Shown here: one piece after another, positions 9,241 to 17,487 of the stretch
Layout: each line of letters opens with the position of its first letter
Numbering within the stretch: position 1 is the first letter of the stretch
Origin: Acidobacteriota bacterium
Lineage (GTDB): Bacteria; Acidobacteriota; Terriglobia; Acidiferrales; UBA7541
Length of the DNA: 64,000 bases
NCBI GenBank assembly: GCA_013289715.1
Contig: JABCZJ010000010.1
Span: 1-64,000, forward strand
Reading direction: 5' to 3'
The notes under the pieces: model-generated
The model's input: the letters and a program-made list of their open reading frames with translations, nothing else
Databases searched by the model: none
Told to the model about the DNA's origin: nothing
Made by a program: the position numbers and the translations under genes

Positions 9241-10425
9241 CTACCTTTTCGTCGGAAATGAAAAGAAACCGCCGAGCGCGCTCTTTTTCGCAGCCGGAGA
9301 CGATTCCATCCCGGTCAATTGCGAAGCGATCTGCCGGTAGCGGCCGCTCAGCACGTTGTTATGGTTCTCCATCAACGGAGTCCCGAGGTTGATCGATTCC
9401 GAAGCCTTGCGAAAATCGTTCGGCAGACACGCAAAAACAGGGCGATTTATATCCTTCTGAATGCTCCGTAAAACCTCGTCATCGCCTTTATGCCAGCGGT
9501 TGATGATGATGCGCGCGCGATCGGGCTCAATTCCGAAGCCCTTCAACGCCACCAGGCGGCGCTCCAGCGTCCACAGCGCCGGAACATTCGCCTCGGCCAC
9601 GATCAGAATCATGCGAGCCATGCGCAGAATCGGGCTCCACTCCGACGAGAATTGTGAACCCATGTCCAACAGCACCATGTCGAAAAGGTTCTGCGCCACA
9701 TTGACTACGCGCTCCAGCGGCGGCACCGGGATGGTCTGCCATTCCTCGGGCTGAAGGGCGCCCCCCAAAATCTCCAGTTTCGTCTTGTGCTGCGTCATCA
9801 GGCCTGCAAAAAAGTGGCTGTCCAGACGATCCAAATTGTCCACGGCATCGCGAACCGTGAATCGGGGATGGAGATCCAGTAGCAAGTGCACATTCCCAAG
9901 TGGCCGGGCAAAATCCAGCAAGGCCACGTGCTTTCGCGCAAATGTCGCAAGCTGGACGCCGAGGTTGACGCCCACCGTCGTCGCACCCACGCCGCCTTTC
10001 GATCCCATGATCACGATCAATTTGTCCAGGGACGGACGGTCTTTCGCTTCGGAGGAATCCTGCGCCAACCGCGCCAGCATTTCATTCAACACCTCAGGGC
10101 TCGCCGGCTTAGGCAGGAAATCCTGAACTCCGCTGCGCATCGCTTCCAGCATCAGCTGGTGTCCAGGCGGCACAATGGCAGAAACAGCCACCAGCTTGAT
10201 CGAGGGGCGAATGCGCCGCAACTGCGCTCCGAACGTAAAGTACGCTTCGGGATCGCGCGACAAGTCCAGAAAAACGACGTCCGGCAATGCGTCGGCCGAG
10301 TCTGGAAAACGGTCCGAAGGAATCGTCCACTGTTTGATTGACTTGACAATGCCAGTCTGTTGCAGCGCAGCCACTAACTGCGCTGAACTGGTCGTCTCTC
10401 CGCTGGCGATCGCAACCGTTAACAT
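9241..10425 (-). CDS. cpaE: Pilus localisation ATPase TadZ/CpaE
   Basis: 394 residues from the ATG at 10423-10425; a longer frame to 10590 is rejected because its first 55 residues are arginine-rich shadow text overlapping cpaC. Residues 1-125 form a receiver-like (atypical REC) domain with LPDVVFLDLSRDP. A MinD/ParA-type ATPase follows, with deviant Walker A GSKGGVGATTVGVNLG at about 141-156 and switch region DMVLLDMGS. CpaE/TadZ positions the pilus machine at a cell site. Its gene sits between cpaC and cpaF, as is standard. Confidence 0.92.
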   Translation of the reverse strand: MLTVAIASGETTSSAQLVAALQQTGIVKSIKQWTIPSDRFPDSADALPDVVFLDLSRDPEAYFTFGAQLRRIRPSIKLVAVSAIVPPGHQLMLEAMRSGVQDFLPKPASPEVLNEMLARLAQDSSEAKDRPSLDKLIVIMGSKGGVGATTVGVNLGVQLATFARKHVALLDFARPLGNVHLLLDLHPRFTVRDAVDNLDRLDSHFFAGLMTQHKTKLEILGGALQPEEWQTIPVPPLERVVNVAQNLFDMVLLDMGSQFSSEWSPILRMARMILIVAEANVPALWTLERRLVALKGFGIEPDRARIIINRWHKGDDEVLRSIQKDINRPVFACLPNDFRKASESINLGTPLMENHNNVLSGRYRQIASQLTGMESSPAAKKSALGGFFSFPTKR

Positions 10426-10489
10426 GGAACGATATCCCTGGTCCCCTGAGTCTTTTCCTGCAACGCCGCACGCACCGCCTGGAGTCTGC

Positions 10490-12010
10490 TCACTTCGGCG
10501 ACTGGGCCGAGGCCGGCGCCGGCTTCGTCGCGCCCAGGAACGGCTTCGGCATGGCGGGCGTTGGCGGCGCCACATCCAAAGGGTGCACAATGCGCGGCGT
10601 CACCACGATGAGCAGTTCGTTCTTGGTCCTGGTCGACGAACGGCTTTGAAAAAGTTTGCCCAAAATCGGCACGTCTCCGATCCAGGGAATCTTGTTGAAT
10701 TGATCCGTGACGCGGTTATCCAGCAAGCCCGCGATCGCAAAGCTTTGCCCATCCCGCAATTGCACCTCGGACTCCGCCCGATTGGTGGTCAGCGCAGGAA
10801 TCAGAAAGCCCTGGATCGTCAGCGCATTCGTAAAATCAAGCGAACTGACTTCGGGCTTCACTTTCAGGTGAATCATCCCGTCGGCAGTCAACGTTGGCGT
10901 GAAGTTCAAGCGCACTCCGAATTCTTTGAACTGAATCGTGATCCCCGCGAATCCCGAACCGGTTGTTCCCTGCAAGATCGGAAAGGGAAATTCGCCGCCC
11001 GCCAGGAAACTCGCTTCCTTCCCCGACTCCGTCATCAAGTTCGGCTCGGCCAGGATTTGCAGTACATTGTTCTCCTCCAGCGCCTGGATCGTCGCTGCAA
11101 AATTAATGTCCGGCCGGAAGATGAAAATATTCAGCAGGTTGCTGAGCCCGAGCGCCGATGTCGCTCCGCTCGAGCCGCTTCCCGTCGAAGGGCTCACCAG
11201 TTGCGGCGGCGAAAACTGCTGCGTTGAGATCGTCCCGATATTCTTTGCTCCCGGCAGGCTCAAAATATTGATGCCCAGCTGGCTTTCTACCGTCCGGTTC
11301 ACGTCCGCGAATTTCACCTCGAGCAAAATTTCACCAGTCGGCGTCGCCGGCACTTCCATCAGGCTCGTCACCTTCGGCGCAGCGGCCTTCACGACTTCCA
11401 GAATCTTGTCAGCCACTGCGGCCGAAGATACCCGCCCCGATAGAATCACGATGTCTCGCGAAGTCTCCACCTGCACCGGCTCGGACGGAAACACCTCGTG
11501 GATCTTCTGGCTCAACCCCAGGATGTCGATGTCTACTGAAACCTCAAACGCCTGGCTCTGGTCCGCTTCATCCCAAAGCAGCAGTGAAACTCCCCCGGGC
11601 GCTTTTCCGTTGAGTAACACTTGAAACGGACTGACCACGATCGCTTCGGCGATCGTGGGATCGGCCAGTGAGACTCTCTTGATCCTCGAGGGCGATGAAA
11701 TCACCAGCGAACGGCCCACCAGCAGGTGCAGCGTTTGCGGTCCTTCGGTCTCGGTGGCCGCCGCAGGTGTCTGCGCAAAGCTGGCCACCGCCCCGAGCGT
11801 TGCGGCAGGAACGGTCTGCGCCATCGTTGTCATTTCCGGCGCGTTTTCGGGTACCTGTTGCGCCAGCACGCTCTCGACTCCAGCCAGCAGCACAACGCCG
11901 CTCAGCACAGCGGCGCGCAGCGCATCAGCCAGCGCGCTTCGGACGCTGCGGTTACGATGGGACGTACGCTTCAACTCAGACAATAGATTCCCCTGTGAAC
12001 CGTCGGCCAC
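10490..12010 (-). CDS. cpaC: Tad pilus outer-membrane secretin CpaC/RcpA
   Basis: 506 residues. After a basic leader and hydrophobic segment (about 25-50, ending SVLAQ, a plausible signal peptide) comes the pilus-formation N-terminal domain (LLVGRSLVISSPSRIKRVSLADPTIAEA), a BON-like section (ILSGRVSSAAVADKILEVVK) and the secretin domain (VNRTVESQLGINIL..., LRDGQSFAIAGLLDNRV..., ELLIVVTPRIV). The C-terminal VTPRIV strand and 'IPWIGDVPILGKLFQS' are hallmark secretin text. It forms the outer-membrane channel for the Flp pilus. The C-terminus is Pro/Ala-rich. Confidence 0.94.
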   Translation of the reverse strand: MADGSQGNLLSELKRTSHRNRSVRSALADALRAAVLSGVVLLAGVESVLAQQVPENAPEMTTMAQTVPAATLGAVASFAQTPAAATETEGPQTLHLLVGRSLVISSPSRIKRVSLADPTIAEAIVVSPFQVLLNGKAPGGVSLLLWDEADQSQAFEVSVDIDILGLSQKIHEVFPSEPVQVETSRDIVILSGRVSSAAVADKILEVVKAAAPKVTSLMEVPATPTGEILLEVKFADVNRTVESQLGINILSLPGAKNIGTISTQQFSPPQLVSPSTGSGSSGATSALGLSNLLNIFIFRPDINFAATIQALEENNVLQILAEPNLMTESGKEASFLAGGEFPFPILQGTTGSGFAGITIQFKEFGVRLNFTPTLTADGMIHLKVKPEVSSLDFTNALTIQGFLIPALTTNRAESEVQLRDGQSFAIAGLLDNRVTDQFNKIPWIGDVPILGKLFQSRSSTRTKNELLIVVTPRIVHPLDVAPPTPAMPKPFLGATKPAPASAQSPK

Positions 12011-12027
12011 GTTGCTGCAGAAACCGC

Positions 12028-12858
12028 TTACGGATTCGGAAAGCTCTTGTTCTCACGCTTGTTTCCGGTAATCACCTCGACTACGTAAGGTGACGGCGGA
12101 GGTGGAACATACTTCGCGTTCGTCGAGCGCTTCGGGGCCGGCATTCCTCCGGTGAACAATGAATCCTGCAGCACCGACGCTGGCATCAACATTCTGGTAT
12201 CGACCGTATTGCGTAGCGACAACTGGATTTTGCCTTCGGTGCTGGCCATGGTCAGCCTTGCCGCGTCATCGGGAGTGACCAGCAGCGTAACGACCGGCAC
12301 GTTCTGCGGCTTTCCTTCGCGGTCCTGCTCGATTTTCTGTCCGGCGGCAAGCACCTTCACGTTTTCCAGAATCGTTCGCGTGATGTTCTGTTCGCCGTGG
12401 CCGGAGTCGGCCACTCTTCCCGTTACCAGCACATCGACCATCGTTCCGGGAATCACGAACCCCGCAACCCCCACTACGTCGTTCACAGCGACGGAAAGCG
12501 CCCGCATCCCTTCCGGGATCGTCGCAGGCAAACCCGCGCCGGATTGCGTGGCGGCCAGTTTGCTTTCCAGAATCGGCTCGTTCTCCGCCAGCGGCGTGAT
12601 TACCGCGCGGTTCGCGCAATCTGCGATGCGCGTAAACATTCCGGCCACAGGCTCGCCCGAGGGCCACGGAATCAGCCGCAGGTTGCTGGCATCCACTCGC
12701 GTTCCCACTTGCAACGGCTGGGCTGCCACCACAATATGCTCGGTAGCGACGGGCTTGATGGCGCTCGCACTCTTGAAAGCGCGGTACACAAAGTTGCTCA
12801 GGAACAGTGCGACCACGATCGCGATCCCCAGTCCGATGAGCATCCGGTCACGATTCAT
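12028..12858 (-). CDS. cpaB: Flp pilus assembly protein CpaB/RcpC
   Basis: 276 residues with an N-terminal membrane anchor (about 5-25), then a SAF-type domain (IVVAAQPLQVGTRVDASNLRLIPWPSG) and the RcpC/CpaB domain (GMRALSVAVNDVVGVAGFVIPGTMVDVLVTG). CpaB is a periplasmic protein that stabilises the secretin. It lies 17 bases upstream of cpaC and follows cpaA. The C-terminal ~40 residues (PKRSTNAKYVPPPPSPYVV) look disordered. Confidence 0.92.
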   Translation of the reverse strand: MNRDRMLIGLGIAIVVALFLSNFVYRAFKSASAIKPVATEHIVVAAQPLQVGTRVDASNLRLIPWPSGEPVAGMFTRIADCANRAVITPLAENEPILESKLAATQSGAGLPATIPEGMRALSVAVNDVVGVAGFVIPGTMVDVLVTGRVADSGHGEQNITRTILENVKVLAAGQKIEQDREGKPQNVPVVTLLVTPDDAARLTMASTEGKIQLSLRNTVDTRMLMPASVLQDSLFTGGMPAPKRSTNAKYVPPPPSPYVVEVITGNKRENKSFPNP

Positions 12859-12882
12859 AAAAAATTCTCCCTGGCCCCGACT

Positions 12883-13419
12883 TCAAATCGCCCAGCGGGC
12901 CGCGCAGTAGCAAATCACCGTGGCCGCCGCAACTGCCACTCCAAACGGCAGTTTCAGCAGCCCCGGATTATCCAGCGAAATTTCAGGATTCTTGCGCAGC
13001 CCGAAGGATAAAAATCCCCGAACCAGCACATAAAGATTCCGCATCGTCTCTTTCACGCGATGGGTCCTCATCACTTCCACAACCGCCATCAATCCCGACA
13101 GCAGCACGCTGCCCAGCAACACGTAGAAAAGCAAAACCGGCCCCAGAAAAGCTCCCAGCGCGCCCATCAATTTCCAGTCGCCCGCTCCCAACCCGCGCAG
13201 CAGCACCAGAGGTAACAGCAGCCCCAGAGCCAGGCCCGCTCCTTCGAGCGAAGTCGTGGCACCGGGCCAGCCCGCGACGACGCTATGCACGGTAAGACCC
13301 AGCAGAAGTGCCGGAACCGTGAGCCAGTTGGGAATCCTGCGCGTGCGCCAGTCCGTCCACGCTGCGGAAAGCGCCAGCGCGAGGGCAAGCATCCAGATGG
13401 CCTGTGTTCCAATCATCAT
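12883..13419 (-). CDS. cpaA: Prepilin peptidase CpaA/TadV
   Basis: About 178 residues from the ATG at 13417-13419 (a second ATG directly follows). A longer frame to 13536 is rejected because it runs through the duplicated pilin flank. The sequence is a polytopic A24-type prepilin peptidase: AAWTDWRTRRIPNWLTV carries the first catalytic Asp, and GLGAGDWKLMGALGAFLGP carries the GxGD motif with the second. It should cleave the leader of the Flp pilins after Gly. It directly follows the pilin pair, as expected for a tad locus. Confidence 0.92.
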   Translation of the reverse strand: MMIGTQAIWMLALALALSAAWTDWRTRRIPNWLTVPALLLGLTVHSVVAGWPGATTSLEGAGLALGLLLPLVLLRGLGAGDWKLMGALGAFLGPVLLFYVLLGSVLLSGLMAVVEVMRTHRVKETMRNLYVLVRGFLSFGLRKNPEISLDNPGLLKLPFGVAVAAATVICYCAARWAI

Positions 13420-13550
13420 TGATTCAGGGTCCAGTGCGATATGGCTCGTGCCGCGTCCACGCGCACTCGGCCGCCCTCGGCCTAAACATGCTCGGATCGC
13501 GCCCAACCTTGCCAGTCGCGTGCGAATGCACGGCACCTCGGACGGTTATC

Positions 13551-13776
13551 GAGTGGCCTTGCGCACGATTTGGCTTCGTGCGCACTCTGCAGCGGGCACC
13601 GATTACGTGCTGGCGTTCAAATTCACCGCAGCATTCGAAAACACACTGTTGATCGCGGTTGCCAGCGGAGTCAGTGCGGCCATTGAAGCCAAGGCGATCA
13701 GCACCAGTAGCAGCGCGTATTCCGTCAGATCCTGCCCTTCTTCTTCGTTCCACAGTCTTGCCAAGATCGTTCTCAT
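13551..13776 (-). repeat. Tandem duplication, copy 1 (pilin plus downstream flank)
   Basis: The block from the downstream flank (GAGTGGCCTT) to the pilin start recurs exactly 257 bases away at 13808-14033. Both the coding part and about 50 bases after the stop are conserved, with scattered substitutions, so a whole segment rather than just the gene was duplicated. Confidence 0.85.
13603..13776 (-). CDS. flp: Flp-type major pilin, copy 2
   Basis: 57 residues, ATG at 13774-13776 and TAA at 13603-13605. The leader MRTILARLWNEEEG ends in Gly, followed by QDLTEYALLLVLIAL, giving Glu +5 and Tyr +6 of the mature pilin, then a hydrophobic helix and the short tail INSVFSNAAVNLNAST. It differs from the adjacent copy at only a handful of residues (RTI/KTV, N/K, L/M, T/K). 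It is too short for many gene callers. It lies just upstream of the prepilin peptidase gene and is likely a structural pilus subunit. Confidence 0.92.
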   Translation of the reverse strand: MRTILARLWNEEEGQDLTEYALLLVLIALASMAALTPLATAINSVFSNAAVNLNAST

Positions 13777-13807
13777 GTTCCTTCCTTCCTAGAGTTGGAC
13801 CACTCGC

Positions 13808-14033
13808 GAGTGGCCTTGCGCACGATCTGGTTTGGTGCGCACTCTGCAGCTGGTGCCAGTTACGTGCTCGCGTTCAAATTTACCGCCGCATTCGAAAACA
13901 CACTGTTGATCGCTTTGGCAAGCGGTGTAAGCGCGGCCATCGAAGCCAACGCGATCATAACCAGTAGCAACGCGTATTCCGTCAGGTCCTGCCCTTCTTC
14001 TTCTTTCCAAAGACGTGCTAGCACGGTCTTCAT
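13808..14033 (-). repeat. Tandem duplication, copy 2 (pilin plus downstream flank)
   Basis: Partner of 13551-13776 at a constant offset of 257 bases. The flank reads GAGTGGCCTTGCGCACGAT, as in copy 1. This copy carries the first pilin of the operon. Confidence 0.85.
13860..14033 (-). CDS. flp: Flp-type major pilin, copy 1 (first gene of tad operon)
   Basis: 57 residues from the ATG at 14031-14033; a longer frame to 14123 is rejected because AGGAGAGG sits 11 bases before this ATG and the shorter product matches the neighbouring pilin exactly in length. Sequence MKTVLARLWKEEEG then QDLTEYALLLVMIAL, with the Flp Glu +5/Tyr +6 signature, and the same NAAVNLNAST end. As the most upstream tad gene on this strand it is probably the main pilin and the most highly expressed product of the operon. 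Confidence 0.92.
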   Translation of the reverse strand: MKTVLARLWKEEEGQDLTEYALLLVMIALASMAALTPLAKAINSVFSNAAVNLNAST

Positions 14034-14359
14034 TTTTCTTTGCCTCTCCTGATGTAAGTTAAATGACACAGGTGCCCGTTTTACTGCTCTCTCCGTTAAT
14101 GCATCTACGGCACCAATCTCCAAGCGTTGCCAGCAGCACGTAACTACCTAAAAAAGCGATACTTCCGGCGGTTGACGGGGAAACCCTCCTGCCACTTGCA
14201 TGCTCGCCCTAAAAAGCGTCACCTCCTGTGAACACCTGCTGCTTCGGTCACACCCGCTTTGTTGACGTTCTGCTCGACTCCATCTCAGCGGAAATATTGC
14301 GGAAGGCAAACACTGCAGCCAGAACTTGCGCACAAGCCCCGGCGCAGCAAGACGATTCC
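14034..14359 (-). other. Leader/promoter region of the tad operon
   Basis: 326 bases between the GT87 stop and the first pilin. No credible gene is seen. It carries two copies of a CCTAAAAA(A)GCG motif (14147-14158 and 14208-14218). A long upstream leader for the pilin mRNA is plausible; I cannot place the -10 and -35 with confidence. Confidence 0.45.
14147..14218. promoter_or_regulatory. Two direct repeats CCTAAAAA(A)GCG upstream of flp
   Basis: The motif CCTAAAAAAGCG (14147-14158) recurs as CCTAAAAAGCG (14208-14218), start-to-start spacing 61 bases, roughly six helical turns. Both are in the same orientation in the presumed promoter/leader region of the pilin genes. They could be operator sites for a pilus regulator; the A-tract also permits chance similarity. 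Confidence 0.35.
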
Positions 14360-15622
14360 TTACGATGTCGGAATTGATATGGGCTCGACCCGGCGACGCG
14401 CGGCGGCGCGAGCGTGCAGTCGACTGTTCTCCCATTCGCTGATCAACCAAAGGAGCACGACCGTGGGGAGAACCAACAGACCCATCTTTTCGGCGTATAT
14501 CAGCACAAAATAAAGGCCGCTGAAAAATAGCAAGAACCCGACCGTTACGCATGTGTACGGATTGGCACAGTCCGCAACTCGGTCCGCGGATGTCAGCGCA
14601 CCCCCTGCAATCAGCAGCGGAAGAATCATCAAGCTGAAGTCGTGGGGCAGAGAATGGAAGCTGACCACCGCAACTGCCCCGACTGCGATAGCAAAAGCCA
14701 TGTCAAACGCTGCTCCCTCTTTGGCGCCGCGGAGCGCTCGCGCTGCCCACAGCAAGCCAAGCGACGTTCCGCAAAGCAGGAGAAAATTGCGGATACTAGC
14801 TGGTACAGACGCAGGTACGACGATCGATAACAGGCCTCGCAGCGTCGGCATCAGGCCCAGACGAACCTGCCATTGTTGGCTGAGGGCGCTTGCCGATCCC
14901 AGAGTCCCCTGTGACATCAGGATTCGCGTGTATTCGGCCATCCCATCGACTCCGACCACCCAGATAGACACGAGCAGAACGAAAAGAGCGCCGGGAATAA
15001 ACCCGCGGACCAATTTCCACTTTCCCGCGAGCCATGCCACCAGCAGGAAAGGCAGCACCAGCTGCGGCCGGAATAAACCCATCGCCAGCGCGAATCCCGC
15101 CGCATCATCCCGCCCGCGTTTCCACAGCCAGAACGACAGCGCAAACAAAAACACCAGCAGGATCGAATCCTGCCCCTGCAGCAGGCAGTACCACACCGGA
15201 AAGAACGCCAGCGTCGTCAGCAAAGTGTCGCGAAAACTCGATCCGCTGGACACAGTGCTCCGCATCAATACCGCCACACCGACCAGCATTCCCAGACTGG
15301 CTAGAGTCCATAGCAGGTGGGCCGCGCCGAAATGCAAATATGTGAACGGAACGAAAATCAGCAGCTCGTACGGCAAGTGGTTATTGGGAGCGCGCCTCAC
15401 CTCGCTGACGCGATGCACAAAACTGTTCTCCGCATCGAAATCGTACAGTTGCGTCGCTTGTCCTTCCCGCACCATCTGCGCATTGGAATAAAAAACCGGA
15501 AAATCGTTCTTCCCGGCCATCATGGGCTTCCAGGCAGCGAAAAATACCGCTGCGTTCATGGCCAGCATCAGGAACATGAAACCGTAAACAACTCGGCGGT
15601 CTAGCTGCATTGGCTTACGCAT
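14360..15622 (-). CDS. GT87-type polyprenyl-phosphate glycosyltransferase (DUF2029)
   Basis: 420 residues from the ATG at 15620-15622, the start that leaves a five-base gap to the upstream methyltransferase; a longer frame to 15793 overlaps that gene. It has about ten membrane segments, beginning RRVVYGFMFLMLAMNAAVFF. The loop GKNDFPVFYSNAQMVREGQATQLYD matches the GT87/DUF2029 family (Asp in the first extracytoplasmic loop). Such enzymes transfer mannose or other sugars from lipid-linked donors on the outer side of the membrane. It is last in the glycan gene group. Confidence 0.8.
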   Translation of the reverse strand: MRKPMQLDRRVVYGFMFLMLAMNAAVFFAAWKPMMAGKNDFPVFYSNAQMVREGQATQLYDFDAENSFVHRVSEVRRAPNNHLPYELLIFVPFTYLHFGAAHLLWTLASLGMLVGVAVLMRSTVSSGSSFRDTLLTTLAFFPVWYCLLQGQDSILLVFLFALSFWLWKRGRDDAAGFALAMGLFRPQLVLPFLLVAWLAGKWKLVRGFIPGALFVLLVSIWVVGVDGMAEYTRILMSQGTLGSASALSQQWQVRLGLMPTLRGLLSIVVPASVPASIRNFLLLCGTSLGLLWAARALRGAKEGAAFDMAFAIAVGAVAVVSFHSLPHDFSLMILPLLIAGGALTSADRVADCANPYTCVTVGFLLFFSGLYFVLIYAEKMGLLVLPTVVLLWLISEWENSRLHARAAARRRVEPISIPTS

Positions 15623-15627
15623 GCGGG

Positions 15628-16476
15628 CTATCGAGGCGACGCCGCGGGGTGCGACGCGCCTTTTTCGCCCCACATCACCATATTCCACGCCATCCAGCGC
15701 AGCAGCGGCAGCCGCGTAAGCGCCGCATCGATCGGTCGCAAAGGTGTCCACCAGCGCAGGCTCTGCGGCGTTTCTCGCAGAATCCGTTTCCAATAGCGGT
15801 CCTGGTTCGGATGCACGCGATCGTGTGCGTAGTACTTCACGAAGAGCAGCAGTGTGGAAATCCAGAATTCTCGATGCTGTACCTGGGGAAAATATTTCCG
15901 CGCCAGCCGCAAGTCCGCAATCTTCAGCGGCATTTCGTCTTCCGTCCGCACTTCCGTCGCGATCCGGCGGTAAACGTTGATCGCGGGGTTGTAGGCCAGC
16001 GGATCGTACGAAAAGAAAAAACCGCCCGGTTTCAGCGCCCGATGGATTTTCTGAAACAGCGCATCGCGGTCGCGCACGTGGTGAATCGTGTTGGCGATGT
16101 ATACGTAGTCAAACGACTCCGCAGCGACGCCGAGATCCTCCGCCCCCGTTACGATGCCTTCAACCTCCACGCCGTATCTTCGCGCCAGTTCCCGCCCGGT
16201 CTGCACCATGCCGGGCGAGATGTCCGCCATCGTCACCTGCGCGCCCTGCAGCGCAAAAAACACCGAAGATTCGCCGAGGCCCGCGCCAATATCGAGTAGC
16301 CGCTTGCCCCGCACATCGCCCATGCGGCTCAGGATGAAACGGTTTTCCAGCGCCGTAGGCGCCGCGAAAGATTCGTGCACCAGCACGTCGTCAATCGCCG
16401 TGCTGCCGGCCCATGCGTCGTGAAACGCGGCCTCGCGCTGATGTGTGATCGTGTCCGACGCCATATTTTCAGCCAA
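15628..16476 (-). CDS. SAM-dependent class I methyltransferase
   Basis: 282 residues. Motif I is LLDIGAGLGESS near residue 60, followed by the acidic post-I position (VTMADISPGM), motif II (FDYVYIANTIHHV) and motif III (LKPGGFFFSYDPLAYNP). This is the UbiE/Methyltransf_11 type. The long C-terminal half (LARKYFPQVQHREFW...) is helical and may bind a glycan or lipid-linked substrate. The position between GT2 and GT87 genes suggests it decorates the same glycan. The substrate cannot be read from sequence. Confidence 0.87.
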   Translation of the reverse strand: MAENMASDTITHQREAAFHDAWAGSTAIDDVLVHESFAAPTALENRFILSRMGDVRGKRLLDIGAGLGESSVFFALQGAQVTMADISPGMVQTGRELARRYGVEVEGIVTGAEDLGVAAESFDYVYIANTIHHVRDRDALFQKIHRALKPGGFFFSYDPLAYNPAINVYRRIATEVRTEDEMPLKIADLRLARKYFPQVQHREFWISTLLLFVKYYAHDRVHPNQDRYWKRILRETPQSLRWWTPLRPIDAALTRLPLLRWMAWNMVMWGEKGASHPAASPR

Positions 16477-16489
16477 ATATTGCCTGACG

Positions 16490-17485
16490 CTAGCGCTTGC
16501 CGGCGGCTGTGGCGCGCGCCCGCCCCGTCATCTCGGTCGCCGCGCAGCGCGCTTGAAATCCCATACGTTCTCTTACCACGTACAGCGGACGCCGCTTCGA
16601 TTCACCGTAAATCCGTCCCACGTACTCGCCAATAATTCCCATGCAGATCAGTTGCACGCCACCCAAGAAAAGAATCGCCACCAGCAAGCTGGCCCAACCT
16701 TTCACCAGCCCCTCGACGCCCAGCAGCCGCTCGATCACCGTGATCAGGATGCCCAGGATTGCAATTCCGGAAGCGGCGAATCCCACCCAGGTAGCCAGAC
16801 GCAGCGGCAGAGTCGAAAATGACACGACTCCGTCTGTCGCAAACCGCATCATCTTGAACAGCGAAAATTTCGTCACTCCCGCGGCCCGCGCTTCTCGGCG
16901 GTACGGTATTGCCGCCTGCGAAAATCCCAGCCAGCTGACCATGCCGCGCACGAAGCGGTCGCGCTCCGGCATCGCCAGCAAGGCATCCACCACCTGCCTG
17001 CTCATCAGCCGGAAATCGCCCGTGTCCACCGGAATTTCCGTGTCGGACAACTTGCCCATCAAGCGGTAGAAGAGTTTTGCCGTCCCCCGCTTGAACGCCG
17101 TCTCGCCTTCCCTTTCCGCGCGCACTCCGTACACCACGTCAAATCCGTCCATCCATTTCGCCACGAAATCCGCCAGCACCTCCGGAGGATCCTGCAGATC
17201 GGCGTCCAGGATCGCCACCGCGTCACCCGAGGCGTGCTCCAATCCCGCGGTGATCGCCAGTTGGTGTCCGAAGTTCCGCGAAAAGCGCACCACGCGGATC
17301 CGCTCGTCGAGCGCTTGAAATTCCCGCAGGATGTCGGGCGTCGCGTCGCTGCTTCCGTCGTCCACGTACACAATCTCGAACTTCAGCGGCAATTGCTCGA
17401 GCACAGCCAGCAGCCGGCGGTTGGTCTCGCGCAAAACTTCCTGTTCGTTCAAGCACGGCACGACGATGGAAATCATTTCCGCCAT
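16490..17485 (-). CDS. GT2 family glycosyltransferase (GtrB/DPM1-like)
   Basis: 331 residues from the ATG at 17483-17485, two bases after the upstream gene ends; the longer frame is shadow text of that gene. The GT-A domain opens ISIVVPCLNEQEVL, has VYVDDGSSDAT and the catalytic AILDADLQDPPE, and continues VDTGDFRLMSRQ, typical of polyprenyl-phosphate sugar synthases. Two C-terminal membrane helices (about 233-260 and 270-295) follow, then the common GEYVGRIYGESKRRP end. It would load a sugar onto undecaprenyl phosphate for the membrane transferases encoded beside it. Confidence 0.9.
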   Translation of the reverse strand: MAEMISIVVPCLNEQEVLRETNRRLLAVLEQLPLKFEIVYVDDGSSDATPDILREFQALDERIRVVRFSRNFGHQLAITAGLEHASGDAVAILDADLQDPPEVLADFVAKWMDGFDVVYGVRAEREGETAFKRGTAKLFYRLMGKLSDTEIPVDTGDFRLMSRQVVDALLAMPERDRFVRGMVSWLGFSQAAIPYRREARAAGVTKFSLFKMMRFATDGVVSFSTLPLRLATWVGFAASGIAILGILITVIERLLGVEGLVKGWASLLVAILFLGGVQLICMGIIGEYVGRIYGESKRRPLYVVRERMGFQARCAATEMTGRARATAAGKR

Positions 17486-17487
17486 GG

